Shown: positions 55,945 to 64,000 of the stretch, one piece after another
How positions within the stretch are numbered: position 1 is the first letter of the stretch
How the letters are laid out: each line of letters begins with the position of its first letter
DNA from: Micromonospora chokoriensis
GTDB lineage: Bacteria; Actinomycetota; Actinomycetes; Mycobacteriales; Micromonosporaceae
Direction: 5' to 3'
Length of the DNA: 64,000 nt
Assembly (NCBI RefSeq): GCF_000718555.1
Contig: NZ_JOAN01000010.1
Location: 1-64,000, forward strand
The notes under the pieces: model-generated
Told to the model about the DNA's origin: nothing
The model's input: the letters and a program-made list of their open reading frames with translations, nothing else
Databases searched by the model: none
Program-made: the position numbers and the translations under genes

Positions 55945-55962
55945 AACTACTCAGCTGTAGTT
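55945..55962. promoter_or_regulatory. possible operator AACTAC-n6-GTAGTT
   Basis: A perfect 6-bp inverted repeat, in an AT-rich island upstream of the 65-residue zinc-ribbon gene. The regulator is unknown. Confidence 0.4.
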
Positions 55963-56049
55963 TCCCAGACGGGTCCGACAAATCCCCGCGCACTGTCGCC
56001 GGGAGGGCCTCGCGGCGGGCTCGCGCCGGTGCGCGAGGCATGATCCACT

Positions 56050-56066
56050 CGACTTCATTGAAGTCG
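56050..56066. promoter_or_regulatory. 17-bp palindrome CGACTTCA-T-TGAAGTCG
   Basis: Perfect 8-bp arms around one base, in the 292-bp gap between the zinc-ribbon gene and trpD. Typical operator size; no partner is identified. The rest of the gap holds only the AACTAC repeat. Confidence 0.4.
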
Positions 56067-56169
56067 GGGTATCCGGGCTAGTCGGACACGGCAGATTCAA
56101 GGAACCCGAGTCGATCAACCGGGGACGCTGGTAGCGAGGCCAGGCGGTACCGGGGTCGGGTGGCAGAGG

Positions 56170-57213
56170 TCAGGCGGTGGCGGTCTGGATCCAGCGGTCC
56201 AGGGTCGCGGCAGCCGCGCCGGAGTCGATCGATTCGGCCGCGCGGGCCAGGCCGGCGCGCAGCGCCTCGGTCAGGTCGCCGTCGAGCGGGCCCTGGGTGG
56301 CCAGCGCCGCCGCCGCGTTGACCAGCACCGCGTCCCGGACCGGGCCCGTCTCGCCGGCCAGCAGCCGACGGGCCACGTCGGCGTTGTACGCGGCGTCACC
56401 GCCGCGCAGGTCCGCGAGGGTGGCCCGGGGTACCCCCAGGTCCGTCGCGTCCAGCACAGCCTCACGTACGGTGCCGCCCTGGGCCACCCAGACCCGGGTC
56501 GGCGCGGCGGTGGTGAACTCGTCCAGCCCGTCCTCGCCGCGCATCACGATCGCCGAGTCGCCGCGGGCCGCGAACACGCTGGCCATCACCGGGGCCATCC
56601 GCCTGTCGAAGCAGCCGACCGCGCCGGCGCGGGGCCGGGCCGGGTTGGTCAGCGGGCCGAGGAAGTTGAAGAAGGTGGGCACCCCCACCTCTCGGCGGAC
56701 CGGGCCGGCGTGGCGCATTCCGGGGTGGAACCGGGCCGCGAAGCAGAACCCGATGCCGGCCTCCTCGACACAGCGGGCGACCTGCTCCGGGCCGAGATCC
56801 AGCGGAATGCCGAGGAACTCCAGCAGGTCGGCGGTGCCGCACAGGGAGGAGGCGGCCCGGTTGCCGTGCTTGACGACGCGGACGCCCGCGCCGGCGACCA
56901 CCAGCGCCGTCATCGTGGAGATGTTGACCGTATGAGCGAGGTCACCGCCGGTGCCGACCACGTCGAGCGCGGTGCGGCGCAGCTCCTCGGGGAGCTCGAC
57001 CGGGACCGAGCGACCCAGCATCGCCTCCACCAGACCGGCCAGCTCGGCCGGGGTCTCACCCTTGGCCCGCAGCGCCACGGCGAAGGCGGCGATCTGCGCC
57101 GCGCTCGCCGAGCCGGTCATGATCTCGTCCATCGCCCACGCGGTATCGGCGGTGGAGAGCTCCTCGCCGCGCAGCAGCGCGTTGAGCAGGTGCGGCCAGG
57201 TCCGATCGCCCAT
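56170..57213 (-). CDS. trpD: anthranilate phosphoribosyltransferase
   Basis: TrpD joins PRPP and anthranilate in tryptophan synthesis. The 347 residues contain [17 protein letters not shown] (PRPP site), [21 protein letters not shown], and [31 protein letters not shown] precedes the ATG. As in mycobacteria, it sits alone beside ctaE/qcr rather than with other trp genes. Confidence 0.97.
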   Translation of the reverse strand: MGDRTWPHLLNALLRGEELSTADTAWAMDEIMTGSASAAQIAAFAVALRAKGETPAELAGLVEAMLGRSVPVELPEELRRTALDVVGTGGDLAHTVNISTMTALVVAGAGVRVVKHGNRAASSLCGTADLLEFLGIPLDLGPEQVARCVEEAGIGFCFAARFHPGMRHAGPVRREVGVPTFFNFLGPLTNPARPRAGAVGCFDRRMAPVMASVFAARGDSAIVMRGEDGLDEFTTAAPTRVWVAQGGTVREAVLDATDLGVPRATLADLRGGDAAYNADVARRLLAGETGPVRDAVLVNAAAALATQGPLDGDLTEALRAGLARAAESIDSGAAAATLDRWIQTATA

Positions 57214-57304
57214 GGCGGGCCTCCCGAGCGTACGAAGTGCGGGTGGGCTGGAACCGGCGCCGAGAAGATCCGGCGCCGAGACGGTGCCGGAGGAGCGTGG
57301 GACG

Positions 57305-57700
57305 TCAGGCGGGTGCGTGCGTCCGCAGCAGCTCGGCCACCGTGCCGCCGGTGGTCACCGGGTCGAGCGGGTGCACCAGCGTCGCGTCGACCTCGGCGTA
57401 CGCGGCGAGCCATCGGTCGGCGGCGCGGGCGATCACCAGGCAGGTCGGCGGGGAGTCGTCCCGGTCGTCCTTGATCTGCCGGGCGATGCCGATGCCGCCG
57501 CCCGGGCTCGCCTCACCGTCGAGCAGCAGGAGGTCGATCTCGTAGTCGTCGACAAGCCGGATGGTCTCCGCGTAGGTCGACGCCTCGACGAACTCGATCT
57601 GCAAGCCGGGAGCTGGGCGGGTGCCGACAGCCATCCGCATCCGATCACGGACCTGCTGGTCGTCGCTGTAGAGCAACACGGTGCAAAGACGATCGGTCAT
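57305..57700 (-). CDS. orphan receiver-like protein
   Basis: A 131-residue CheY-like protein without output domain: [13 protein letters not shown] with Asp13/Asp14, phosphoacceptor Asp61 in [12 protein letters not shown], and [26 protein letters not shown], where His-Pro stands in place of the conserved Lys-Pro. It resembles Rv3143 of M. tuberculosis in its opening. The lost Lys suggests altered or absent phosphorylation switching. GTGGGAG precedes the ATG. It lies upstream of trpD on the same strand, with no obvious partner kinase. Confidence 0.8.
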   Translation of the reverse strand: MTDRLCTVLLYSDDQQVRDRMRMAVGTRPAPGLQIEFVEASTYAETIRLVDDYEIDLLLLDGEASPGGGIGIARQIKDDRDDSPPTCLVIARAADRWLAAYAEVDATLVHPLDPVTTGGTVAELLRTHAPA

Positions 57701-57803
57701 GCCGGAACTCCCACCTCGTAGCTGCTCGCAGATCGTACCGGTCGGCGTGACGTAGCCGACATCCCGCCCGGAGGCGCGCGTCGGGGCGTACCGTCCGGGC
57801 AGC

Positions 57804-58724
57804 TCAGGCGGGTGCGGCGTCGGCGGCGCGTTCGCGGGCCTCCTGGCGGTCCAGCTCGCGGTCCACCCGGCGGGCCTCCCGCTCGGACTGCTTGACCCAC
57901 TGCACCACCAGCACCGCGAGCATGGTCACACTGACGAACTCGCCACCGGCCCAGAGGATGCCGCCGGCGACCACCTGGTCCTGCCAGGGGTCGACCCAGC
58001 CGAGGTTGAGCGACGGGTACCAGTCGCCGCCGAAGAGCGTGCTGCTCTGCATGATGGTGAGGCCGAGCACGGTGTGGAACGGCACGGAGAGCAGCATCAG
58101 CAGCGCGCGCGCCGGGTACGGCCAACGGCCGGGCAGCGGATCGAGGCCGAGCAGCGGCCAGAAGAACACGCAGCCGGTCATGATGAAGTGCGCGTGCACC
58201 AGCTCGTGCGCCCAGGCGTGTTCGAGGGTGTAGCGGTACAGGTCACTGAAGTACAGCACGAACGGGTTGACCACGAAGATGGCGAACGCCACCAGCGGGA
58301 AGCTGTAGACCCGGGCGACGCGGCTGTGCACGATCGCGAGCAGGCGCTTGCGCGGCCCGACCGGCAGGGTCCGCAGGGCCAGGGTCATCGGCGCCCCCAG
58401 CGCCAGGAAGATCGGCGCCACCATGGACAGCACCATGTGCTGAATCATGTGCACGGAGAGCAGCGCGGTGTCGTACGCGTGCAGCCCGCTGACCGTGACC
58501 AGCGCGATGCCGCCCAGCCCGGGGCCGATGAAGAACACGGTACGGGCGATCGGCCAGCGGTCGCCCCGCAGACGCAGGCGGTATACCCCGTAGAGGTACA
58601 GGCCGGCGGCGAGCACCAGGCCCAGGGCCAGCCAACTGTCCAGCCGGGTCTCGCTCAGCACCGCGCCGACGGTGAACGGTGGCGGGGCCGAGGTGGCGGC
58701 GAAGATCGGATCGACGTGCAGCAC
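57804..58724 (-). CDS. CtaG-type (caa3 assembly) membrane protein
   Basis: A 306-residue protein with about seven helices, matching the Caa3_CtaG family of copper insertion/assembly factors. His-rich segments are LSVHMIQHMVLSM and EHAWAHELVHAHFIMTGCVFFWPLLG. The C-terminus is a charged, cytoplasmic RREARELDRQE-like tail. The GTG at 58724 lies 7 nt after TAGCCT. It is divergent from ctaE, in agreement with a role in oxidase biogenesis. Confidence 0.9.
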   Translation of the reverse strand: MLHVDPIFAATSAPPPFTVGAVLSETRLDSWLALGLVLAAGLYLYGVYRLRLRGDRWPIARTVFFIGPGLGGIALVTVSGLHAYDTALLSVHMIQHMVLSMVAPIFLALGAPMTLALRTLPVGPRKRLLAIVHSRVARVYSFPLVAFAIFVVNPFVLYFSDLYRYTLEHAWAHELVHAHFIMTGCVFFWPLLGLDPLPGRWPYPARALLMLLSVPFHTVLGLTIMQSSTLFGGDWYPSLNLGWVDPWQDQVVAGGILWAGGEFVSVTMLAVLVVQWVKQSEREARRVDRELDRQEARERAADAAPA

Positions 58725-58731
58725 GCTTTTC

Positions 58732-58737
58732 AGGCTA
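58732..58737 (-). promoter_or_regulatory. putative -10 box of the ctaG-like gene, leaderless start
   Basis: TAGCCT, 7 nt before the GTG; no ribosome site between. Confidence 0.45.
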
Positions 58738-58832
58738 GGCCAGGCGAACCGGACCCTGACGGTCGGGCCACGGAAGGCGCAGGTTTGGCCCCCCGCTGAT
58801 CGCCGGCCCCGGTCAGGGGCAATAATGACGGC

Positions 58833-59432
58833 GTGACTGCGGCCCCAGCCATTGACAAGAGCCGGATCCACTCTCTGACCCGACCGAACATGGTCAGCGT
58901 CGGGACGATCGTGTGGCTCTCCAGCGAACTCATGTTCTTCGCGGCGCTGTTCGCGATGTACTTCTCGATCCGCGCGGCTGCGCCGGAGCAGTGGGAGAAG
59001 CACACCGAGGCGCTGAACATCCCCTACGCGACCACCTTCACGGTGATCCTGGTGCTGTCCTCGGTGACGTGCCAGCTCGGCGTCTTCGCGGCGGAGAGGG
59101 GCGACGCGCACGCGCTGCGGCGCTGGTTCACCGTCACGTTCGTGATGGGCCTGATCTTCGTCCTCGGCCAGCTGAACGAGTACCGGCACCTGGTCGCCGA
59201 CGGCATCAAGATCAACGAAGACGGGTACGGGTCGGTGTTCTACCTGACCACCGGCTTCCACGGTCTGCACGTGACCGGCGGTCTGATCGCCTTCATCATC
59301 TTCATGGTCCGTACGACCATGGGCCGGTTCACTCCGGCGCAGGCGACGTCGGCGATCGTCGTGTCGTACTACTGGCACTTCGTCGACGTCGTGTGGATCG
59401 GGCTGTACGCCATGATCTACTGGCTCCAGTGA
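58833..59432 (+). CDS. ctaE: cytochrome c oxidase subunit III
   Basis: A 199-residue subunit III with five helices, the shortened actinobacterial form: [20 protein letters not shown], the conserved [19 protein letters not shown] and [14 protein letters not shown]. It starts the ctaE-qcrCAB cluster; gaps of 70, 64 and -4 bp suggest one transcript. Confidence 0.96.
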   Translation: MTAAPAIDKSRIHSLTRPNMVSVGTIVWLSSELMFFAALFAMYFSIRAAAPEQWEKHTEALNIPYATTFTVILVLSSVTCQLGVFAAERGDAHALRRWFTVTFVMGLIFVLGQLNEYRHLVADGIKINEDGYGSVFYLTTGFHGLHVTGGLIAFIIFMVRTTMGRFTPAQATSAIVVSYYWHFVDVVWIGLYAMIYWLQ

Positions 59433-59502
59433 TCTTGCGCGTCACATTCCGCGCTGCTGCTCCGTCCCCTGAGACAGGTCCAACCGGTTAAGGACACCGC
59501 TC

Positions 59503-60339
59503 ATGACTTCTGACAACGACCGCCGACGCGGTCTGCTCGCGCGGTTGCGCGAGCGGCCCGCCGCGCGCAGCAGGGGCCGCCGCCGGCTGGGCGCCGCGGT
59601 CCGGCTGATCGCCGCGCTGATGCTGGCCGGCGGCGCATACACCGTCTTCGCCCCGGGTGCCCAGGCGCAGGACAACCCGCAGCTGACCGGCGCCGCCGCC
59701 GAGGGCAAGGCGCTGTTCGACGTGAGCTGCGTGACCTGCCACGGCCGCAACGCCCAGGGTGTCGAGGGCCGCGGGCCGAGCCTGATCGGCGTCGGCGCGG
59801 CATCGGTCGAGTTCCAGGTCAGCTCCGGGCGGATGCCGCTGGCCCGCCAGGAGGCCCAGGCGCACCGCAAGCCCCCGGTCTTCACCGACGAGCAGACCCG
59901 GCAGCTGGCCCAGTACATCCAGGAGCTGGGCGGTGGCCCGGTCGTGCCCCAGGGCGACGACCTCCACGAGGACGGCAACATCGCTGCCGGCGGTGAGCTG
60001 TTCCGGATCAACTGCTCGCAGTGCCACGCGTTCGGTGGCGGCGGTGGTGCGCTCTCCTCGGGCAAGTTCGCCCCGAGCCTGCACCCCGCCACCGACCGCC
60101 AGATCTACGCGGCGATGCTGAGCGGCCCGCAGAACATGCCGGTGTTCGGCGACAACCAGCTCCGGCCGGAACAGAAGGCCGACATCATCGCCTACATCCA
60201 GGAGACGCTGAAGCACGACCAGGACCCGGGTGGGTTCAACCTCGGGCGGTACGGCCCGTCCACCGAGGGCCTGGCGATCTTCTTGATTGGCATCGTGGCG
60301 CTCGTCTTCGCCAGCCTGTGGATTGCGGGCAAGTCGTGA
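59503..60339 (+). CDS. qcrC: diheme cytochrome c subunit of the bc1 complex
   Basis: QcrC replaces both cytochrome c1 and soluble cytochrome c in actinobacteria. The 278 residues hold an N-terminal helix (about 29-47), two heme sites C76-V-T-C79-H80 and C171-S-Q-C174-H175, and a C-terminal anchor (LAIFLIGIVALVFASLWI). Electrons pass from the Rieske centre to CuA of CtaC. Confidence 0.97.
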   Translation: MTSDNDRRRGLLARLRERPAARSRGRRRLGAAVRLIAALMLAGGAYTVFAPGAQAQDNPQLTGAAAEGKALFDVSCVTCHGRNAQGVEGRGPSLIGVGAASVEFQVSSGRMPLARQEAQAHRKPPVFTDEQTRQLAQYIQELGGGPVVPQGDDLHEDGNIAAGGELFRINCSQCHAFGGGGGALSSGKFAPSLHPATDRQIYAAMLSGPQNMPVFGDNQLRPEQKADIIAYIQETLKHDQDPGGFNLGRYGPSTEGLAIFLIGIVALVFASLWIAGKS

Positions 60340-60403
60340 CCGAGCGGACCATCCGATTCAGTGCTGTGGTGCCGCTCGGCGCCACCCGTAGCGAGGTGAC
60401 GGC

Positions 60404-61492
60404 ATGAGCACCCACCCCGAGCACCAGGCCCTGCAGGGCCCGGAGCCGCTCGACGTGAACGACCCCAGGCTGACCCGGTTCGACATCGTTCGCGAGGGCG
60501 CACGCCGGGACGACATCGAGATCGTCCACTACGAGCCGCAGGTGCTGCCGGGCACCAAGGCGGAGCGTCGGCTGACCCGGGTGGTTGCCGGCTTCTTCCT
60601 GATCACCGGTCTGGCCGCGACGGCCTTCCTGGCCATCTACATCTGGTGGCCGTGGCAGTACGAGGCGGGCCGCGGCGGCGACAAGTTCTACACCCCGCTG
60701 CTCGGCTTCACCCTCGGCGTGGCGCTGCTCGCCGTCGGCTTCGGCATCCTGACCTGGGGCAAGAAGTTGCTGCCCAAGGAGGTCTCGATCCAGGACCGGC
60801 ACGAGGGCACGGTGGACTCCGAAGGCCGCACCATCACCGGCCAGACCATGCTCTACATGGCCGACGAGCTGGGTGTGAAGCGTCGCCCGCTGCTCGGCAT
60901 CTCGCTGCTGGCCGGTCTCGCGCCGGTCGCCGCGGTCGCCGCAGCGCCGCTGGTCGGCGGCCTGATCTCGCAGCCGCACAAGAACAACCAGATGTTCACG
61001 ACCGGGTTCGCCACGCCTGAGGGCGGCCAGCGGATCCGCCTGGTCCGCGAGGACGGCCGGCCGATCCGCCCGGCGGACATCAGCACCGGTGGGCAGATCA
61101 CCGTCTTCCCCGGCATCGACCACGGCGTGAGCAACAAGCACGCCGACTCGCCGACGCTGCTGATCCACCTTCGGGATTCCGACGCGCAGGAGTCGCGCCG
61201 GGCCAACGAGCGGGTCGGCCACGGCGACTACATGTGGGGCAACTACGCGGCCTTCTCCAAGATCTGCACGCACGCCGGCTGCCCGGCCAGCCTTTTCGAG
61301 CAGCAGACCAACCGGCTGCTCTGCCCGTGCCACCAGTCCCAGTTCCTGATCACCGACAACGCCCGGCCCGTCTTCGGCCCCGCCAGCCGGCGGCTGCCGC
61401 AGCTGCCGATCGAGGTGGACTCCGAGGGCTTCTTCGTGGCGAAGTCCGACTACACCGAGACCGTCGGGCCTGATTTCTGGGAGCGGCCATGA
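60404..61492 (+). CDS. qcrA: Rieske iron-sulfur subunit of the bc1 complex
   Basis: A 362-residue Rieske protein with an N-terminal extension and three helices instead of one, as in other actinobacteria. The 2Fe-2S motifs are C288-T-H290-A-G-C293 and C307-P-C-H310-QSQF. The stop overlaps qcrB by 4 bp (ATGA). Confidence 0.97.
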   Translation: MSTHPEHQALQGPEPLDVNDPRLTRFDIVREGARRDDIEIVHYEPQVLPGTKAERRLTRVVAGFFLITGLAATAFLAIYIWWPWQYEAGRGGDKFYTPLLGFTLGVALLAVGFGILTWGKKLLPKEVSIQDRHEGTVDSEGRTITGQTMLYMADELGVKRRPLLGISLLAGLAPVAAVAAAPLVGGLISQPHKNNQMFTTGFATPEGGQRIRLVREDGRPIRPADISTGGQITVFPGIDHGVSNKHADSPTLLIHLRDSDAQESRRANERVGHGDYMWGNYAAFSKICTHAGCPASLFEQQTNRLLCPCHQSQFLITDNARPVFGPASRRLPQLPIEVDSEGFFVAKSDYTETVGPDFWERP

Positions 61493-63120
61493 AGCGTCGA
61501 AAGTTTGACCTTGCGGCGACGCCGGGCAAGGCCGCGGTGGGAGTGGACGACCGCTTCCAGGTGGCCACGCCGCTGCGCAAGCTGCTGAACAAGGTCTTCC
61601 CGGACCACTGGTCCTTCCTGCTCGGCGAGATCGCGCTGTTCTCGTTCGTCGTGCTGCTGCTGACCGGCGTGTTCCTCACGTTCTTCTTCGAGCCGGCGAT
61701 GACCGAGGTGGTCTACAACGGCAGCTACGCGCCGTTGCAGGGCACGCCGATGTCCGCCGCGTACGCCTCCAGCCTGGACATCTCGTTCGATGTCCGGGGC
61801 GGTCTGGTGATGCGGCAGATGCACCACTGGGCGGCGCTGCTGTTCATGGCCGCGATCGTCGTGCACATGCTGCGGGTCTTCTTCACCGGCGCGTTCCGCA
61901 AGCCGCGCGAGACCAACTGGATCATCGGTTCGCTGCTGTTCTGGGTCGGCTTCCTGGCCGGCTTCAGCGGCTACTCGCTGCCAGACGACGGGCTTTCCGG
62001 CACCGGTCTGCGGATCGCCTCGGCGATCATGCTGTCCATCCCGGTGATCGGCTCCTGGGTCACCTCGTCGATCTTCGGTGGCGAGTTCCCCGGCACGATC
62101 ATCATCAGCCGGTTCTTCATCGCCCACGTGCTGCTGATCCCGGGTCTGCTGCTCGCGCTGATCAGCGTCCACCTGGGCCTGGTCTTCAAGCAGAAGCACA
62201 CCCAGTGGCCCGGCCCCGGCCGGACCAACAACAACGTGGTCGGCGAGCGGATGTTCCCGCGGTACGCGTTGAAGCAGGGCGGCTTCTTCATGGTCGTCTT
62301 CGGCGTCATCGCGCTGATGGGCGGTCTGTTCCAGATCAACCCGATCTGGCTGTTCGGCCCGTACGAGGCGTGGGTGGTCTCGGCCGCCAGCCAGCCCGAC
62401 TGGTACGTCATGTTCCTCGACGGGTCGACCCGACTCATGCCGGCCTGGGAGATCAACATCCCGATCGGTGACGGGTACGTCATCCCGCCGCTGTTCTGGC
62501 CGACGGTAGTGCTGCCCGGCATCCTGGTGGGCCTGTCGACGATGTATCCGTTCATCGAGGCCAGGCAACGCAAGGACTACAAGAGCCACAACCTGCTCGA
62601 GCGTCCCCGGGATGCTCCGGCCCGGACTGCGGTCGGCGCCATGGCCGTCGCGTTCTACATCGTGCTGACGCTCTCCGGCTCCAACGACGTGATCGCGGAC
62701 AAGTTCCAGATCAGCCTGAACGCGATGACCTGGGCTGGCCGGATCGGTCTGCTGGTGGTCCCGCCGCTCGCGTACTACGTCACCTACCGGCTCTGCCTGG
62801 GTCTGCAGCAGCACGACCGGGAGGTGCTCGCGCACGGCGTGGAGACCGGCATCATCCGGCGCCTGCCGGACGGCCGGTTCGTCGAGGTGCACCAGCCGCT
62901 CAGCGCGTCGAACGGGCACGCGGACGGTCACGGCCAACTCGACTACGTCGGCTGGGTCGTGCCGAAGAAGATGAACCGGCTGGGGGCCCTCGGCCCGGCC
63001 ATCCGGGGCTTCTTCTACCCGATCGAGAAGCCGGTCGAGGCGCCGGTCTCGCCGGGGCACCCGCCGGTCGAGGCTCGGCCCGAGCGCGAGGAGATCGGCA
63101 GCGGCGAGAGCCGCCGCTGA
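61489..63120 (+). CDS. qcrB: cytochrome b subunit of the bc1 complex
   Basis: A 543-residue cytochrome b. Heme-ligating His residues lie in RQMHHWAALLFMAAIVVHMLRVFFTG and the later RFFIAHVLLIPGLLLALISVHLGLV. The quinol-site PDWY (QPDWYVMFLDG) replaces PEWY, as in the actinobacterial form. A long C-terminal cytoplasmic extension follows the last helix. It is the target of Q203-type inhibitors in mycobacteria (established knowledge). A terminator follows. Confidence 0.97.
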   Translation: MKRRKFDLAATPGKAAVGVDDRFQVATPLRKLLNKVFPDHWSFLLGEIALFSFVVLLLTGVFLTFFFEPAMTEVVYNGSYAPLQGTPMSAAYASSLDISFDVRGGLVMRQMHHWAALLFMAAIVVHMLRVFFTGAFRKPRETNWIIGSLLFWVGFLAGFSGYSLPDDGLSGTGLRIASAIMLSIPVIGSWVTSSIFGGEFPGTIIISRFFIAHVLLIPGLLLALISVHLGLVFKQKHTQWPGPGRTNNNVVGERMFPRYALKQGGFFMVVFGVIALMGGLFQINPIWLFGPYEAWVVSAASQPDWYVMFLDGSTRLMPAWEINIPIGDGYVIPPLFWPTVVLPGILVGLSTMYPFIEARQRKDYKSHNLLERPRDAPARTAVGAMAVAFYIVLTLSGSNDVIADKFQISLNAMTWAGRIGLLVVPPLAYYVTYRLCLGLQQHDREVLAHGVETGIIRRLPDGRFVEVHQPLSASNGHADGHGQLDYVGWVVPKKMNRLGALGPAIRGFFYPIEKPVEAPVSPGHPPVEARPEREEIGSGESRR

Positions 63121-63138
63121 CCGCCCGATCGCACCGTT

Positions 63139-63173
63139 ACGTGGCGCCCGCCGGATTCCGGCGGGCGCCACGT
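63139..63173 (+). terminator. qcrB terminator
   Basis: Perfect 15-bp arms ACGTGGCGCCCGCCG / CGGCGGGCGCCACGT with a 5-nt loop, 18 bp after the stop. Confidence 0.92.
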
Positions 63174-63256
63174 CGTATCCGCACCCCCCGCCCATCCGAC
63201 CAGGAGTCGGACGGCCACGGCGCGACCGGTCGACCCCGCGCGACGGGCGATCGCAG

Positions 63257-63283
63257 GAATAACCCCGGTGAGCCGGGTATCCG
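63257..63283 (+). promoter_or_regulatory. possible ECF-type promoter of the DUF4142 gene
   Basis: GGAATAAC followed about 14 bp later by GGTATCC resembles ECF sigma -35/-10 pairs, about 30 bp upstream of the start. Consistent with cell-envelope-stress control of a secreted protein, but weakly supported. Confidence 0.3.
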
Positions 63284-63312
63284 TGCGGTCCAACGTCTCA
63301 AGGGGGGGAAGC

Positions 63313-64000
63313 ATGTTGGGTATCAAACGCCTCGGCCTGTTGGCCGCGCTGGTACTTGTCGGTGTCGCGCCGGCTGCGGCCGCGCAGGCCGCGGCACAGC
63401 CGTCAACGCAGGACACCCAGTACCTGCAGGCGGTACACCAGGTCAACCTGTTCGAGATCACCGCCGGTGACCTGGCCCAGCAGAAGGGTCAGAACCAGGG
63501 GGTCAAGGACCTGGGCGCAATGCTGAAGACCGACCACACCCAGCTGGACCAGACGGTGCAGCAGACCGCGTCCCAGCTCGGTGTGGAGCTGCCGAACGAG
63601 CCCAGCGCCGATCAGCAGGCGGTCATCGACAAGCTGAACAACGCCAGCGGCGCGGAGTTCGACCGGCTCTGGGTGACCAGTGAGCTGGCCGGTCACGTCC
63701 AGGCCATCCAGGCCACCCAGACGGAGATCTCGCAGGGCTCCGAGCCGTCGGTGGTCCAGTTGGCGCAGACGGCGCTTCCGACGCTGCAAACGCACTACGA
63801 CGAGCTGGTGGCGCTGGCCAACAAGCTCGGCATTCCGGTTCCGCAGACCAGCGCCAGCGGTACGCCCAGCCCGGGCGGCACCGGCACTGAGTCGCCGGCT
63901 CCGGGCGGCACCGGCACCGAGTCGCCGGCTCCGGGTGGCACCACCGAGTCCCCGGCTGCTCCGGGCGGCGGTAGCACCGAGGTACCGGCTCCCAGCGAGA
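63313..64000 (+). CDS. secreted DUF4142 protein (partial, cut by window end)
   Basis: 229 complete codons are visible. A signal peptide (MLGIKRLGLLAALVLVGVAPAAAAQAAA) leads to a four-helix DUF4142 ferritin-like domain (about 35-175) with DTQYLQAVHQVNLFEITAGDLAQQKGQ, KTDHTQLDQTV and LQTHYDELVALANKLG. Then comes a Gly/Pro/Thr-rich tail with a repeated PGGTGTESPA unit, perhaps leading to a sorting or anchor segment outside the window. A purine-rich AGGGGGGGAA precedes the ATG. DUF4142 function is unknown; His/Glu residues suggest metal binding. Confidence 0.88.
   Translation, partial: MLGIKRLGLLAALVLVGVAPAAAAQAAAQPSTQDTQYLQAVHQVNLFEITAGDLAQQKGQNQGVKDLGAMLKTDHTQLDQTVQQTASQLGVELPNEPSADQQAVIDKLNNASGAEFDRLWVTSELAGHVQAIQATQTEISQGSEPSVVQLAQTALPTLQTHYDELVALANKLGIPVPQTSASGTPSPGGTGTESPAPGGTGTESPAPGGTTESPAAPGGGSTEVPAPSE

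Overview
The window is very GC-rich DNA with GTG/ATG starts and actinobacterial gene content: glnE with GlnR-type control of glnA, CtaF, a diheme QcrC, DUF4191/DUF3043/DUF4142 proteins, and MptB-type mannosyltransferases. Together these suggest a Micromonospora or close Micromonosporaceae relative. The gene order follows, from memory, the Mycobacterium tuberculosis Rv2192-Rv2221 neighbourhood: trpD, ctaE, qcrCAB, DUF3043, ctaF, ctaC, adoK, erpA, glycerate kinase, cobT/cobS, gcvT, pepA/B, dlaT, TIGR01777, lipB, lipA, DUF4191, RDD, glnA, glnE. This is therefore a core chromosomal segment with lineage-specific insertions.

Layout. 0-5 kb: LD-carboxypeptidase, a class I amidotransferase and glnE. 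5-10 kb: three polytopic membrane proteins, two of them tandem MptB paralogues. 10-16 kb: glnA behind a four-site GlnR box, RDD, DUF4191, a GT-C-like membrane protein and lipA. 16-19 kb: a T-box leader and archaeal-type aspartyl-tRNA synthetase, then lipB. 19-26 kb: another GT-C-like protein, a secreted PHA depolymerase, an epimerase, a hemerythrin protein, LtrA and an SDR. 26-33 kb: E2 and E3 of the 2-oxoacid dehydrogenases, pepA and gcvT. 33-37 kb: a DUF2314 protein and cobS with a CobU-CobT fusion. 37-46 kb: a receptor-type Ser/Thr kinase, a 66-residue protein coupled to an M50 protease, an aldo/keto reductase and a ~1500-residue low-complexity/TPR/WG-repeat protein. 46-54 kb: DUF3043, murA, nadA, glycerate kinase, an IscA-type carrier, an adenosine-kinase-like PfkB protein, TusA and a cysteine desulfurase. 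54-63 kb: cytochrome aa3 (ctaC, ctaF, ctaE) and bc1 (qcrCAB) genes, with trpD, a receiver protein and a CtaG-like factor. The end cuts a DUF4142 protein.

Functional links. GlnE would adenylylate the visible Tyr of GlnA, and the GlnR box would control glnA transcription. LipB and LipA would make the lipoyl groups carried by E2, which Lpd reoxidises; GcvT works with lipoyl-GcvH. CtaC/F/E and QcrCAB form the actinobacterial bc1-aa3 oxidase, with CtaG as probable copper assembly factor. CobU-CobT and CobS complete the cobalamin nucleotide loop.

Non-coding features are unusually informative. There is a well-formed T-box with a GAC specifier, and families of 60-75 bp near-palindromes mostly in 3' intergenic regions (three copies exactly 70 bp, two exactly 60 bp). 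At least two genes take their stop codon from such elements. About a dozen genes have a TANNNT box 6-8 nt before the start, suggesting leaderless mRNAs. In-frame minisatellites occur in several genes.
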